Part shown: positions 16,877 to 25,401 of the stretch, piece after piece
Layout of the letters: each line of letters opens with the position of its first letter
Numbering within the stretch: position 1 is the first letter of the stretch
Assembly (NCBI GenBank): GCA_017515425.1
Contig: JAFWFU010000009.1
Coordinates: 1-51,822 of the forward strand
Direction of reading: 5' to 3'
Origin: Mogibacterium sp.
GTDB taxonomy: Bacteria; Bacillota; Clostridia; Peptostreptococcales; Anaerovoracaceae
Length of the DNA: 51,822 nucleotides
The notes under the pieces: generated by a model
Database searches by the model: none
What the model saw: only the letters and a program-made list of their open reading frames with translations
What the model was told of the DNA's origin: nothing
Program-made: the position numbers and the translations under genes

Positions 16877-18349
16877 GTGTTTAAAAACCTGAGGACACTG
16901 CGAATAAAGAGTCTGATGGTGGCCATCATATCGGCGCTTGCTTTGTCGGTACTGATGTCCACCATCAGTTTTAGTGTTCATGCCGTAAGCGGGAGTGATT
17001 TGTCGAAGGTGCTCTCCGGCATGGGAATAAGCTCTTCGTCGTATATAGTGATGTCGGGCTCTACCAGCGAGGTTGTCATCAATCAACATGCTGACAGAAA
17101 AATGCAGCCGGGAAATATCGCCATGCTGGTGACGGCAATGGTATTTCTCGACAAGATGTATAACGAAGAAGAGCTAGAAAACGTTGTAGACATAACGGAA
17201 AAGCTGACGGAGTACGGGACTACATATAAGGTAGGCGAATCCGTCAAGGTGGGAGACCTCCTGAACGCCATGCTGATAGGCGGTGACAGGCAGTCAGCCG
17301 AGGCTCTCGCAAGGTATAGCGCCAGCAAGAGATCCGTATTTGTAAACGAGATGAATGCGAAGTGCATGGAGCTCAGGATAATGGATACGCAGTTTGCCAA
17401 CCCGAGCGGATTTTACAGCACTAAGCAGTATTCAACGGCTCAGGACTGCGCGGTCATCATGCAGGCTGCGCTGAGATACGAAAGGATTAAGGAAGCCTTT
17501 GAAGAGAACAGGACTGCGATTACCGCTTCGACAAGGGAAGTCAGCAGGCAGATTTATTTCGCCGCGAGCAATCCTCTGATTAACGGAAGCGAAGAGGTAT
17601 ATGAGCACGGAAAAGGCGGAATTGCGGGGAGCCTGGGAGATCCGATTAACAGGGCTCAATACGCAGGAGCCGCTTTGAAGAATGATATGCAGCTCATAGT
17701 CGTGCTGATGGACTCCGTGGACGCAAAGGTGGGAACCGAAGCGAGAACCCTGCTCGACTACGCCAATACCCTCGTAACAAGAGATGAGATAGTCGACGCC
17801 GGAAAGCTGGCAGGATATGCGATAGTGCGCGGCGGCGAGAAGATAAGGGTGGCTGCGTATACGGAGAGCAAGGGCTTTGCCTATGTGCCGCCCGAGGGCA
17901 GCAAGGAGCTGATTGATACGGAGATAGTGATGTTCAAACATCTTGAGGCGCCGCTGGACAAAGGCGCCAAGGTAGGCGAATTCAGGATATTCGTGGCGGA
18001 CGAGCTAAAGGGAACCGTTGACCTCGTTACAAAGGAGAAGATTCAGAAGGGCTGGCTCCCTTCTATGATATATATTTCAAACAGGGCGAGCATAGTGATA
18101 GCTGCTGTGCTGGCTTTCGTGCTGCTTCTGGCGCTCAGAATTCTCTATGTGAAACGGAAGCGCAGAAAGATGAGAGAGCTGAGGCGCAGACTGCAGATTC
18201 GCGAGCTCGCCATGCAGCAGATGGAGATAGATGAGGACAGACGCCGCAGAAATTGGACCTATGGGGGCAGCTATGATAAGTTCGCCCCGAGGACGTCGGA
18301 TATACGAAAAGAGGCATTGGAAGAGGCTTTGAGGGAAGAGAAGCAATAG
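16877..18349 (+). CDS. D-alanyl-D-alanine carboxypeptidase family (S11) protein, catalytic motifs lost
   Basis: 490 residues starting with GTG after GGAG. A signal/anchor (about residues 12-37) precedes an S11 fold alignable with DacF: VGDLLNAMLIGGDRQSAEALA, FVNEMNAKCMEL and TQFANPSGFYS correspond to conserved segments. The three active-site motifs are gone: SxxK reads N80-I-A-M83, SxN reads G135-G-D137 and KTG reads K246-G-G248. After a beta domain there is a second membrane helix (about 395-417) and a strongly basic, probably coiled cytoplasmic tail. It is unlikely to cut peptidoglycan; a binding or regulatory role is an inference. The frame is intact, arguing against recent decay. Confidence 0.82.
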   Translation: MFKNLRTLRIKSLMVAIISALALSVLMSTISFSVHAVSGSDLSKVLSGMGISSSSYIVMSGSTSEVVINQHADRKMQPGNIAMLVTAMVFLDKMYNEEELENVVDITEKLTEYGTTYKVGESVKVGDLLNAMLIGGDRQSAEALARYSASKRSVFVNEMNAKCMELRIMDTQFANPSGFYSTKQYSTAQDCAVIMQAALRYERIKEAFEENRTAITASTREVSRQIYFAASNPLINGSEEVYEHGKGGIAGSLGDPINRAQYAGAALKNDMQLIVVLMDSVDAKVGTEARTLLDYANTLVTRDEIVDAGKLAGYAIVRGGEKIRVAAYTESKGFAYVPPEGSKELIDTEIVMFKHLEAPLDKGAKVGEFRIFVADELKGTVDLVTKEKIQKGWLPSMIYISNRASIVIAAVLAFVLLLALRILYVKRKRRKMRELRRRLQIRELAMQQMEIDEDRRRRNWTYGGSYDKFAPRTSDIRKEALEEALREEKQ

Positions 18350-18385
18350 TTGCGTGATTTGACAAGCCGCTAAGAAAGGACAGGA

Positions 18386-20350
18386 ATGTTCTCCATAGAG
18401 GATGAACTGAAAAAACTACCGACCACACCGGGCGTGTATCTGCATAAGGACAGCTTGGGCGAGGTCATATATGTGGGCAAGGCGGTGAACCTCAGAAACC
18501 GCGTGCGAAGCTATTTCAGAAAGCAGTCGCAGCATGACCCCAAGGTGAGAGCTATGGTCTCCAATATAGCTGAGTTTGAATACATCAGTTGCAGCTCGGA
18601 GATGGAAGCTCTTCTTTTGGAATGCAATCTGATAAAGAAATATCTGCCACGCTATAATATACTGCTCAAGGACGACAAATCCTATCCTTATATAGTGGTG
18701 AGTCTGGCGGAGAAATTCCCGAGGGTTTACAGCAGCAGAAGGGTGCTTCGCGACGGGAGCAGATACTTCGGTCCTTTTTCGGACGCGGGCGCGGTAAAGC
18801 GGATAGTCGGAATGCTGGACGAGATGTATAGGCTGAAAAAATGCAGACAGCAGGAATTCCGAAATGATGTCAGACCCTGCCTCAATTATTTCATAGGCAA
18901 ATGCCCCGGCGTATGTATTGGAGAGGCGGACAGAGAGGGCTATATGAAGTCCGTGGACGAGATAGTCGAGATACTCGGCGGGAAATCCGCGTCGGTCATC
19001 AGGCGGCTTGAATCACAGATGAAGGAAGCCTCGGAGAATCTGCAATATGAAGAGGCGGCTCAGTATAGGGATAATATAAAGGCGCTGAGGGCTCTCGGGG
19101 AAACCCAAAGAGCCACGATAAAGGGTGAGCGGGATATAGACGTCCTAATTCCCGTCATTTCGCATAAGACGAGCGTGGTGGCGAGCTATAAAGTAAGAGA
19201 CGGTAAGCTTTCTGCGCGTGAGATTATATATCTGCGCGAGGAGTTCTCGGATAGGGGGGCTGAGCTGGGAGATATCGGCGGCTTGAGAGGGGCTGAACTA
19301 GGAGAGGGCGTCAGCCAGAGAGGTGCTGAAATACTTGCCTCATTTATAAAACAGCATTATCCCGAGCTTGCGAGTCTGCCGAGAGAGATATTGCTGCCGA
19401 CTCATATTGAGGACGAGGCGCTGATAGCCGAAATGCTCGACAGAGTGAATATTATAAATGCCGAGAACGGCTCGGATGTTCTGCATAAAACGAAAATCAC
19501 CGTGCCGGAAAGAGGAGAGAAGAAGGCTCTGATTAAAATGGCGGCAGCGGATTCGATTGAGCTAGCGGGCAGCTTAGATGAGAAAGCCACGCGCGAGAGG
19601 GAGAGAAGAGACGCTCTCAGGAGCGAAATATCTTCAATAATAGAATATGCGGCTTCGGCAAGCGGTAATGCGGCGCTCCTGATCCCTGATGACGATGAGC
19701 GCGAATACAGAATCGAAGCCTATGATATTTCTAATTTCAACGGGCTCGATACGGTGGGCGGCATGGTCGTCTACGAGGGCAGGAAGGCGATAAGGAACGA
19801 CTATCGGAAATTCAAGGTCAGGACTGCCGAGGGTGATGATTACGGAAGTCTCAGAGAGGTAGTTTACAGGAGACTGAAAAGAGCGAAAGCTGGAGACGAG
19901 GGGTTCAGCATATATCCCGACCTTATGATGATAGACGGAGGGCTCGGACAGGTCGGTGCGGTAAAGGCTGTTTTGGACGCATTCAGAATTGCCATTCCGG
20001 TCGTGGGCTTGGCAAAGGACGATTCGCATAGAACGAGGGCGATAGTTTTCGAGGACGGGCACGAGATTGACCTCAAGGACAATCGTTTGCTTTTCAGCTA
20101 CTGCGGCATGGTTCAGGAAGAGGTTCACAGGTTCGCCATAACATATATGTCGGGCGTGAAGGGCAAGAGAATGATACATTCCGTGCTTGAGGAAATCCCG
20201 GGGATTGGACCGACGAGGAGAAAGAGCCTAATGCAGCATTTCGGGAGTATAGACGCAATTAAAAATGCCGACTACGAAGAACTGACGGAAGCTGAGGGAA
20301 TGACTTCGAAGGCGGCAGAGAGCGTCCTTGAGTTCTTCTCAGAAAAATGA
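18386..20350 (+). CDS. uvrC: Excinuclease ABC subunit C
   Basis: 654 residues. UvrC makes both incisions in nucleotide excision repair with UvrA and UvrB. It has an N-terminal GIY-YIG nuclease (PGVYLHKD, VIYVGKAVNLRNRV), a cysteine group (CRQQ, CLNYFIGKCPGVC), a UVR motif (QMKEASENLQYEEAAQYRD), an RNase H-like nuclease (EAYDISNFNGLDTVGGMVV, MIDGGLGQ) and C-terminal helix-hairpin-helix motifs (IPGIGPTRRKSLM). An insertion at about residues 288-315 repeats RGAEL three times and looks like an internal tandem duplication. Confidence 0.96.
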   Translation: MFSIEDELKKLPTTPGVYLHKDSLGEVIYVGKAVNLRNRVRSYFRKQSQHDPKVRAMVSNIAEFEYISCSSEMEALLLECNLIKKYLPRYNILLKDDKSYPYIVVSLAEKFPRVYSSRRVLRDGSRYFGPFSDAGAVKRIVGMLDEMYRLKKCRQQEFRNDVRPCLNYFIGKCPGVCIGEADREGYMKSVDEIVEILGGKSASVIRRLESQMKEASENLQYEEAAQYRDNIKALRALGETQRATIKGERDIDVLIPVISHKTSVVASYKVRDGKLSAREIIYLREEFSDRGAELGDIGGLRGAELGEGVSQRGAEILASFIKQHYPELASLPREILLPTHIEDEALIAEMLDRVNIINAENGSDVLHKTKITVPERGEKKALIKMAAADSIELAGSLDEKATRERERRDALRSEISSIIEYAASASGNAALLIPDDDEREYRIEAYDISNFNGLDTVGGMVVYEGRKAIRNDYRKFKVRTAEGDDYGSLREVVYRRLKRAKAGDEGFSIYPDLMMIDGGLGQVGAVKAVLDAFRIAIPVVGLAKDDSHRTRAIVFEDGHEIDLKDNRLLFSYCGMVQEEVHRFAITYMSGVKGKRMIHSVLEEIPGIGPTRRKSLMQHFGSIDAIKNADYEELTEAEGMTSKAAESVLEFFSEK

Positions 20351-20388
20351 TATATTGAGTATGCAGTTTCGGAAAGGAGAAATGCGTT

Positions 20389-20673
20389 ATGGCAGAAGAT
20401 ATTAAGAACGTAAACATAGAAGAAGAGGAAGAGGACATCATCACCTTGGAATTCGACGACGACACAGCGGTCGACTGCTATGTGATGGGGACTTTCGAAT
20501 GCGACGGGAAAGAGTATATTGCGCTTGCGCCGGAGGACGGCACGGACGACGTATATATCTACGGATATAAGCAGGTGAGCGACGACGAATTCGAAATCAC
20601 TGAGATTGAGTCCGAAGAGGAATTCGACGCAGCGGCGGCTAGGTTTGATGAAATCGTGGAAGAGGAGGAGTAG
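20389..20673 (+). CDS. DUF1292 family protein
   Basis: 94 residues, very acidic (runs of Glu and Asp at both ends). The core EEDIITLEFDDDTAVDCYVMGTF and KEYIALAPEDG matches the DUF1292 (YrzB-like) family of small Firmicutes proteins of unknown function. AAAGGAGA precedes the ATG. It lies between uvrC and two tRNA genes. Confidence 0.88.
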   Translation: MAEDIKNVNIEEEEEDIITLEFDDDTAVDCYVMGTFECDGKEYIALAPEDGTDDVYIYGYKQVSDDEFEITEIESEEEFDAAAARFDEIVEEEE

Positions 20674-20751
20674 CTATTAGAATTGCGGCTGCGATCGACA
20701 GAATTATCGTAATTGTCTGGAAGTATCTGCGGAAACAGCTAAAAATAGCAC

Positions 20752-20780
20752 TCGACATATCGCAATCAATAGTGTAGAAT
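20752..20780 (+). promoter_or_regulatory. Promoter of the tRNA pair
   Basis: TCGACA (20752-20757), 17 bases, TAGAAT (20775-20780), 33 bases before the first tRNA. Confidence 0.6.
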
Positions 20781-20813
20781 GTATGGCGTGCCGTAAGGCG
20801 GTGCGCCATATAT

Positions 20814-20898
20814 GCGGATGTGGCGGAATTGGCAGACGCGCACGGTTCAGGTCCGTGTGAGTAACATCGTGTAGGTTCGAATCCTATCATCCGCACCA
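20814..20898 (+). tRNA. tRNA-Leu (anticodon CAG)
   Basis: 85 bases. The acceptor stem GCGGATG pairs with CATCCGC, the anticodon loop TTCAGGT sits between CACGG and CCGTG, a long variable arm is present as expected for leucine, the T loop is GGTTCGAATCC and CCA is encoded. Confidence 0.96.
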
Positions 20899-20930
20899 AT
20901 AAATCGGCAGCATGACTGCCGACCATATTC

Positions 20931-21006
20931 GGGGCCTTAGCTCAGCTGGGAGAGCGCATGGCTGGCAGCCATGAGGTCAGGGGTTCGATCCCCCTAGGCT
21001 CCACCA
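20931..21006 (+). tRNA. tRNA-Ala (anticodon GGC)
   Basis: 76 bases. Acceptor stem GGGGCCT with AGGCTCC, anticodon loop CTGGCAG between CATGG and CCATG, T loop GGTTCGATCCC, encoded CCA. It lies 32 bases after tRNA-Leu and is probably in the same transcript. Confidence 0.96.
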
Positions 21007-21018
21007 AACGTCCTAATC

Positions 21019-21055
21019 CGAACCTCTGCAGAAATGCAAGGGTTCGATTTATTTT
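21019..21055 (+). terminator. Intrinsic terminator of the tRNA pair
   Basis: CGAACC (21019-21024) pairs with GGTTCG (21041-21046) around an inner TGCA-GAAA-TGCA hairpin, followed by ATTTATTTT. Confidence 0.7.
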
Positions 21056-21111
21056 GCAACCTTTGCAACCAAAGATAACGAAAAAACTGAAATAACGACA
21101 TGTTCGGTTGG

Positions 21112-21140
21112 TTGTACGGCGAGCAACTAAAATTTACAAT
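21112..21140 (+). promoter_or_regulatory. Promoter of the ABC transporter operon
   Basis: TTGTAC (21112-21117), 17 bases, TACAAT (21135-21140), 47 bases before the GTG start. Confidence 0.6.
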
Positions 21141-21187
21141 AATCGCATAAATCATACTAAAGCAGAGAACAGGCTAAGGAGAGTAAT

Positions 21188-21907
21188 GTGAGTATTGTAG
21201 AATTGAAAGAGGTTTGTAAGACATATCCGGCGTTTGAGTTGAAAGACATATCATTCTCACTTGAAGAGGGGAAGATTACAGGCTTTATTGGCAGAAACGG
21301 TGCAGGGAAGACGACCACAATAAAATCCATGCTTAATTTAGTGCATCCTGACAGCGGAGAAATATACTATTTCGGGCTGCCCCTTGCTGGGCATGAAAGA
21401 GAGATAAAGCAGCGCGTAGGATATTCGACAGGAACGCTAAGCTGGTATCCGAGAAAACCCATAAAAAATATAGTCGAAGTTACAAGAATGTTTTATCCGA
21501 ATTGGGACGAAAAATCCTATAGAAAATATATGGAACTCTTCGGATTGGACGAGAGCAAGAAGCCAATAGAACTTTCGGAAGGAATGAAGGTGAAGTTCAA
21601 TCTGCTGCTCGCGCTATCCCATAGAGCCGAGGTATTGATACTTGACGAGCCGACGAGCGGGCTCGATCCCTTCTCAAGAGACGAACTTCTAGAGGTGTTT
21701 GCGACGCTCAAGGAGCACGGCGCGACTATTCTTTTTTCGACTCATATCACTTTCGATTTGGAGCGTGTTGCGGACAACATCATATATATTAGTCAGGGAG
21801 AGATTCGCGCAGCCGCTTCCAAAAGAGATTTCACGAAGCATTTGGGACAGGCGGGCGAGACGCTGGAGGAGATATTTCTGAGACTTGAAAGGAAGGTAAC
21901 AGAATGA
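21188..21907 (+). CDS. ABC transporter ATP-binding protein (YtrB-like)
   Basis: 239 residues from a GTG preceded by AAGGAGA. Walker A is GRNGAGKTTT (Lys41), the signature is LSEGMKVKF and Walker B is VLILDEPTSGLDP, followed by the switch His in STHITFD. The C-terminus is short. It resembles the YtrB/EcsA type of ABC-2 exporters involved in envelope stress or peptide export. It overlaps the permease gene by four bases (ATGA), so the two are translationally coupled. The substrate is unknown. Confidence 0.92.
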   Translation: MSIVELKEVCKTYPAFELKDISFSLEEGKITGFIGRNGAGKTTTIKSMLNLVHPDSGEIYYFGLPLAGHEREIKQRVGYSTGTLSWYPRKPIKNIVEVTRMFYPNWDEKSYRKYMELFGLDESKKPIELSEGMKVKFNLLLALSHRAEVLILDEPTSGLDPFSRDELLEVFATLKEHGATILFSTHITFDLERVADNIIYISQGEIRAAASKRDFTKHLGQAGETLEEIFLRLERKVTE

Positions 21908-22557
21908 GTGCAATGCTTAGAAAGGAAATGCGCCTCAGTGCGCTGATTCTGACATATTTGTTTATAGGATTCGCCTTGCTGACCTTGGTGCCCGGCTATC
22001 CCGTGCTCTGCGGAGCCTTCTTCATCACTCTTGGGATTTTCCAAGGCTTTCAGAGTGCAAAAGAGGCAAATGACATAGTTTATTCGGCGCTTCTTCCCGT
22101 AGCCAAGCGCGACGTGGTAAAGGGAAAATATCAATTCGTGATGATGATAGAACTATGCGGATTTGCCATGATGTTAATTCTTACGGTCTTGCGCATGACG
22201 GTTTTCCAGGCTTCCCCTGTGTATAGGCAGAATGCCTTGATGAATGCCAATCCTTTTTTCCTAGGTTCAGCACTTCTGCTTTTCGGGCTTTTCAATGTGA
22301 TTTTCCTAGGAGGATTTTTCAAAACTGCATACAAGATGGGGAAATACTTCATCATCTATATATTTGTAGCATTTCTTGTGATACTCGGTGCGGAGGCGCT
22401 TCATTATTTCCCGGGATTAGACAGCTTGAACGCTTTCGGATTTGAGCATTTCGGGCTTCAACTTGCACTACTTGCGGCAGGAATCCTGCTCTATGCCGCT
22501 CTGACTTATCTGTCGTATAATAAAGCATGCAAGGACTTTGAGAGAATAGATTTATAG
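21904..22557 (+). CDS. ABC-2 type transporter permease
   Basis: 217 residues with about six membrane helices, starting inside the upstream ATPase gene. Long hydrophobic segments such as LTYLFIGFALLTLVPGYPVL and the lack of any soluble domain fit the small ABC-2 permeases of the YtrC type. It is the membrane partner of the ATPase at 21188. The regulator at 22583 follows after 25 bases and completes the apparent operon. Confidence 0.85.
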   Translation: MSAMLRKEMRLSALILTYLFIGFALLTLVPGYPVLCGAFFITLGIFQGFQSAKEANDIVYSALLPVAKRDVVKGKYQFVMMIELCGFAMMLILTVLRMTVFQASPVYRQNALMNANPFFLGSALLLFGLFNVIFLGGFFKTAYKMGKYFIIYIFVAFLVILGAEALHYFPGLDSLNAFGFEHFGLQLALLAAGILLYAALTYLSYNKACKDFERIDL

Positions 22558-22582
22558 AGAGGTAGATATAGAGGGGTGCGAT

Positions 22583-23017
22583 ATGCTCAAGGACAATTTG
22601 ATGACGCTTAGAAAAATGAACGGCTATTCACAGGAGGAAATTGCCGAGAAGATAGATATTTCCCGTCAGGCATATGCGAAGTGGGAGAGCGGTGCAACTA
22701 CTCCTGATATAGAGAAAGCCGCACGTCTCGCTGAGGTCTATGGAGTTACCATAGACGGGCTGATGAAAACCGAGGCTGTCGACGGATTGGGAACCGTACC
22801 GCCAGCTCCCGCCGGAAAGAATATCTGGGGTTCGGTTATTCTGGGCTATCGCGGTCAAATCGTCATTCCGAAAGCCGCCAGAGATGTGCTGAATCTAAGC
22901 GGTGGAGATAGGCTTATCGTGCTGAGCGACGAAGAGGGAATCGCACTTATCCGAGCCGAGCTTTTCGAAGATAAGGTAAGAAGCCTCATGGCAAAAGCAA
23001 ATGAACAGGTTGAATAG
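22583..23017 (+). CDS. XRE-family regulator with C-terminal AbrB domain
   Basis: 144 residues. The N-terminal helix-turn-helix (residues 4-62) reads YSQEEIAEKIDISRQAYAKW followed by ESGATTPDIEKA. A linker leads to a SpoVT/AbrB swapped-hairpin domain (about 85-135) with GQIVIPKAARDVLNL and GGDRLIVLSDEEGIALI. It is probably the regulator of the preceding ABC transporter, since it follows after 25 bases on the same strand. The last codons look like the first unit of a tandem repeat that extends past the stop. Confidence 0.9.
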   Translation: MLKDNLMTLRKMNGYSQEEIAEKIDISRQAYAKWESGATTPDIEKAARLAEVYGVTIDGLMKTEAVDGLGTVPPAPAGKNIWGSVILGYRGQIVIPKAARDVLNLSGGDRLIVLSDEEGIALIRAELFEDKVRSLMAKANEQVE

Positions 23018-23090
23018 TTTCATGCAAAGGCATAGGGGCATGTCGAGTAGACTCAAACAAAGGCATATGGGTATGTTGAACAGTCGATAG
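22995..23090. repeat. Diverged tandem repeat, about 32-36 bp unit, at regulator 3' end
   Basis: Two clear units contain CAAAGGCATAGGGGCATGTC and CAAAGGCATATGGGTATGTT, each followed by GAGTAG or GAACAG. A weaker first unit (GCAAATGAACAGGTTGAATAG) is the 3' end of the upstream coding region, including its stop codon. Confidence 0.6.
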
Positions 23091-23177
23091 AATTTTTATT
23101 GAAGATTTACGACGAGTTAGTATAATCTTTAAAAAGAAATCTTTAAAAATCAATATTAGAGAATGGGCTTGGAACTG

Positions 23178-24431
23178 CTACAAAGAAATCCGTTCAGGAA
23201 ATGCCGCGTTTCGCATAATGCCCCACATCTTGTCTATATATGAAAGGGTGTAATAGTTCTCATAATAATGATAGTAAAATGCGCCTTTTAAGGTTAGCTC
23301 GTAAATCCCATCATCATATCTGAGGTAACCAAGCAGCCTTGCCAGCATTAGCTCGAAGCCGTATTTCTTTTGCAGTGGCTCGCCAAAGAATTCCTCGAAA
23401 ACTCTTTCATCTATCCTGGTGCTATACAAAGTCCAGAAGAGATAATAAACCATCCGCTGTCTTAGACTGAATCTTATTGTAAGCGAAGTCGGGAGTTCGG
23501 CTCTGTCGATTCGCTTGCAATATTCGTCGACGGAAAAGGTGTTTATTTTAAAGCTATCCTTGAACAAGCTTGTTGCTGAGCAGCCAAAGCCTAGGAAGTT
23601 GTCTCTTGTCATTGAGGAGTAGCTTACCTGTGCGCTGTTTGAAAAAGTCCATATAGAGCTCCTGATGAGACCTTTATCCATGCAGTATTTCGTAATTTTA
23701 TCGAGGAGTTCCTTCTTCTCTTTCTTAGGCAGAGCCTTGACCCTGCTGTCGGTAAATGTGAAGTCAATAAACGGATAAATAGCAATATGGTTTGCCCCGC
23801 ATTCAAACGCCTCATCTATATCACTTTTTAAATCCTCGAAAGTCTGCCCTGGCAGAGCAAAGATGAAGTCCATTGAGACAGTTTCGAATGGTACTTCTAA
23901 AAGCGCTTCGCGCATAATATCAGAATTAAACTTGGCTCTTCCCAATATGCTTTGATATTTTGTAAGAAATGATTGGATACCGATACTTATTTTTGTAACC
24001 CCTGCGGCTTTAATCATGCGAAGAGTGTCAGCTTCGACATTGTCCGGATGAAGCTCCAAGCCTATACCTTCGGTAATCTCAAAATATTTGTTTACGGTTT
24101 TGATGATTTCACCTAGTCTATAAGCTGCAAGGGCAGGCGTGCCGCCGCCGAAGTAAAGACTTGTCACCCTCTTTTTGTCTTTGAGACTTTCCCCGACCAT
24201 ATTTATTTCGGCAATCAGATAATCAATATATCTATCCATTTCCGCCTTGGAATAAAGCTGCTTGCAGTAGGGGCAGAAATTGCAGATACTCTTGCAGAAA
24301 GGAAGATGTATATATAGCCCCAAATTCTCGCAGTCCTGAAAAGGGAGCTCTTTATCATATTCATTTTTGAAGGTGAAGGGCTCGATTGAACGAGTAAGCC
24401 ACATTCTGGTCAAGCTGGTTGTTATACTCAT
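23178..24431 (-). CDS. HemN/HemW-like radical SAM protein
   Basis: 417 residues. It resembles the coproporphyrinogen oxidase-like radical SAM family: LGLYIHLPFC, then the cluster motif with Cys46, Cys50 and Cys53 (CxxxCxxC) plus Cys56, followed by SLYFGGGTPAL, GIQSF and MDFIFALPGQT. The family includes heme chaperones (HemW), heme-degrading enzymes and others, so sequence alone does not give the reaction. It starts 6 bases after the end of another radical SAM gene and is very likely cotranscribed and functionally linked with it. No heme biosynthesis genes are nearby. Confidence 0.85.
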   Translation of the reverse strand: MSITTSLTRMWLTRSIEPFTFKNEYDKELPFQDCENLGLYIHLPFCKSICNFCPYCKQLYSKAEMDRYIDYLIAEINMVGESLKDKKRVTSLYFGGGTPALAAYRLGEIIKTVNKYFEITEGIGLELHPDNVEADTLRMIKAAGVTKISIGIQSFLTKYQSILGRAKFNSDIMREALLEVPFETVSMDFIFALPGQTFEDLKSDIDEAFECGANHIAIYPFIDFTFTDSRVKALPKKEKKELLDKITKYCMDKGLIRSSIWTFSNSAQVSYSSMTRDNFLGFGCSATSLFKDSFKINTFSVDEYCKRIDRAELPTSLTIRFSLRQRMVYYLFWTLYSTRIDERVFEEFFGEPLQKKYGFELMLARLLGYLRYDDGIYELTLKGAFYYHYYENYYTLSYIDKMWGIMRNAAFPERISL

Positions 24432-24437
24432 AACGAT

Positions 24438-25340
24438 TTAAATGTATTTAAGATAAGTCCTGAACATCTCCATGATGACTTTGAGGTTACCTCCGAAAAT
24501 CAGAGTGTATTCGGCAACGAAAAAATATCCGCATTTCTCGCAGAGCCCTGGCACATCAATGCAGCGTCCGCAGACCGAAACTTTCCCATCCTCAATTACA
24601 AGACATTGGCAGCATGGCGTAGGAAAAGAGTTCTCGATAATATATGGAAAAGCACTCTTCAAGTTGAATATAGGCACGCCGTCATTCATCATCTGCTCAA
24701 TGACCTCGCAGCAGTTAGCCTTTTCATCACTTGTGAGCGCGAGCTCCTCGGTATCCGCATAGGGAGTATGGAAATTAAACGATACGGCTCTTATATTCTT
24801 GGTGTCTCTCGCCTTATAGCAGACATCTTTTATCGAAGCTTTGTTGATTTGATTAACCGCCATATAAAAGCAGATATTATCGGAAGTGGCGTTTTTAATA
24901 TTCTCGAAAATTACATCATATGTATCCCCTCGAATAGCGTTATGCCGCTCTCGGTCTCCGTCAAGACTTAGCAAAATCAAATCCGCCTCGGGCAAATCTA
25001 TAGGGAAGGTCCCGTTAGTTACCACATTTACTATAAGGAAGCCCATCTGTTTAGCCTCAATGACGAGATCCCTTATATTTCTATCCCCGTCATTCCACAG
25101 AAATGTTTCCCCGCCGCAAAAGAAGAGAATGCGAACGCCGCGGTTAAATAGCTCCTGCATTTCGCGTCTGATTTGGACATAAGGATAAATAGTCCCTGTG
25201 ATATTGTTTACCGAGCAATGTCGGCATGAAAGATTGCATTTATCAGTTACTATTACAGTTCCAAGAATAGGGTCTTTTCTTCGAAAAAGAACCGAGCTTA
25301 TGCCAAACTTCAATAAGTATAAAAAAGATGATGTCTTCAT
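24438..25340 (-). CDS. Radical SAM protein with C-terminal cysteine cluster
   Basis: 300 residues. The SAM cluster motif CNLSCRHC has Cys35, 39 and 42, followed by FFCGGETFLW, VVTNGTF and LLLSLDGDRERHNAIRG, as in PqqE/MoaA-like enzymes. Near the C-terminus CCQCLVIEDGKVSVCGRC and LCEKCGYF supply about seven cysteines, probably an auxiliary Fe-S cluster of SPASM or twitch type. It is followed 6 bases later by the HemN-like gene and preceded 61 bases upstream by gpmI on the same strand. No precursor peptide is obvious nearby. Substrate unknown. Confidence 0.85.
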   Translation of the reverse strand: MKTSSFLYLLKFGISSVLFRRKDPILGTVIVTDKCNLSCRHCSVNNITGTIYPYVQIRREMQELFNRGVRILFFCGGETFLWNDGDRNIRDLVIEAKQMGFLIVNVVTNGTFPIDLPEADLILLSLDGDRERHNAIRGDTYDVIFENIKNATSDNICFYMAVNQINKASIKDVCYKARDTKNIRAVSFNFHTPYADTEELALTSDEKANCCEVIEQMMNDGVPIFNLKSAFPYIIENSFPTPCCQCLVIEDGKVSVCGRCIDVPGLCEKCGYFFVAEYTLIFGGNLKVIMEMFRTYLKYI

Positions 25341-25401
25341 TTCTTATATAGCGTCTTTGCCCTGCGAAGCTGCGCGTCAATTCCATGCATGAACCCTTGG
25401 G

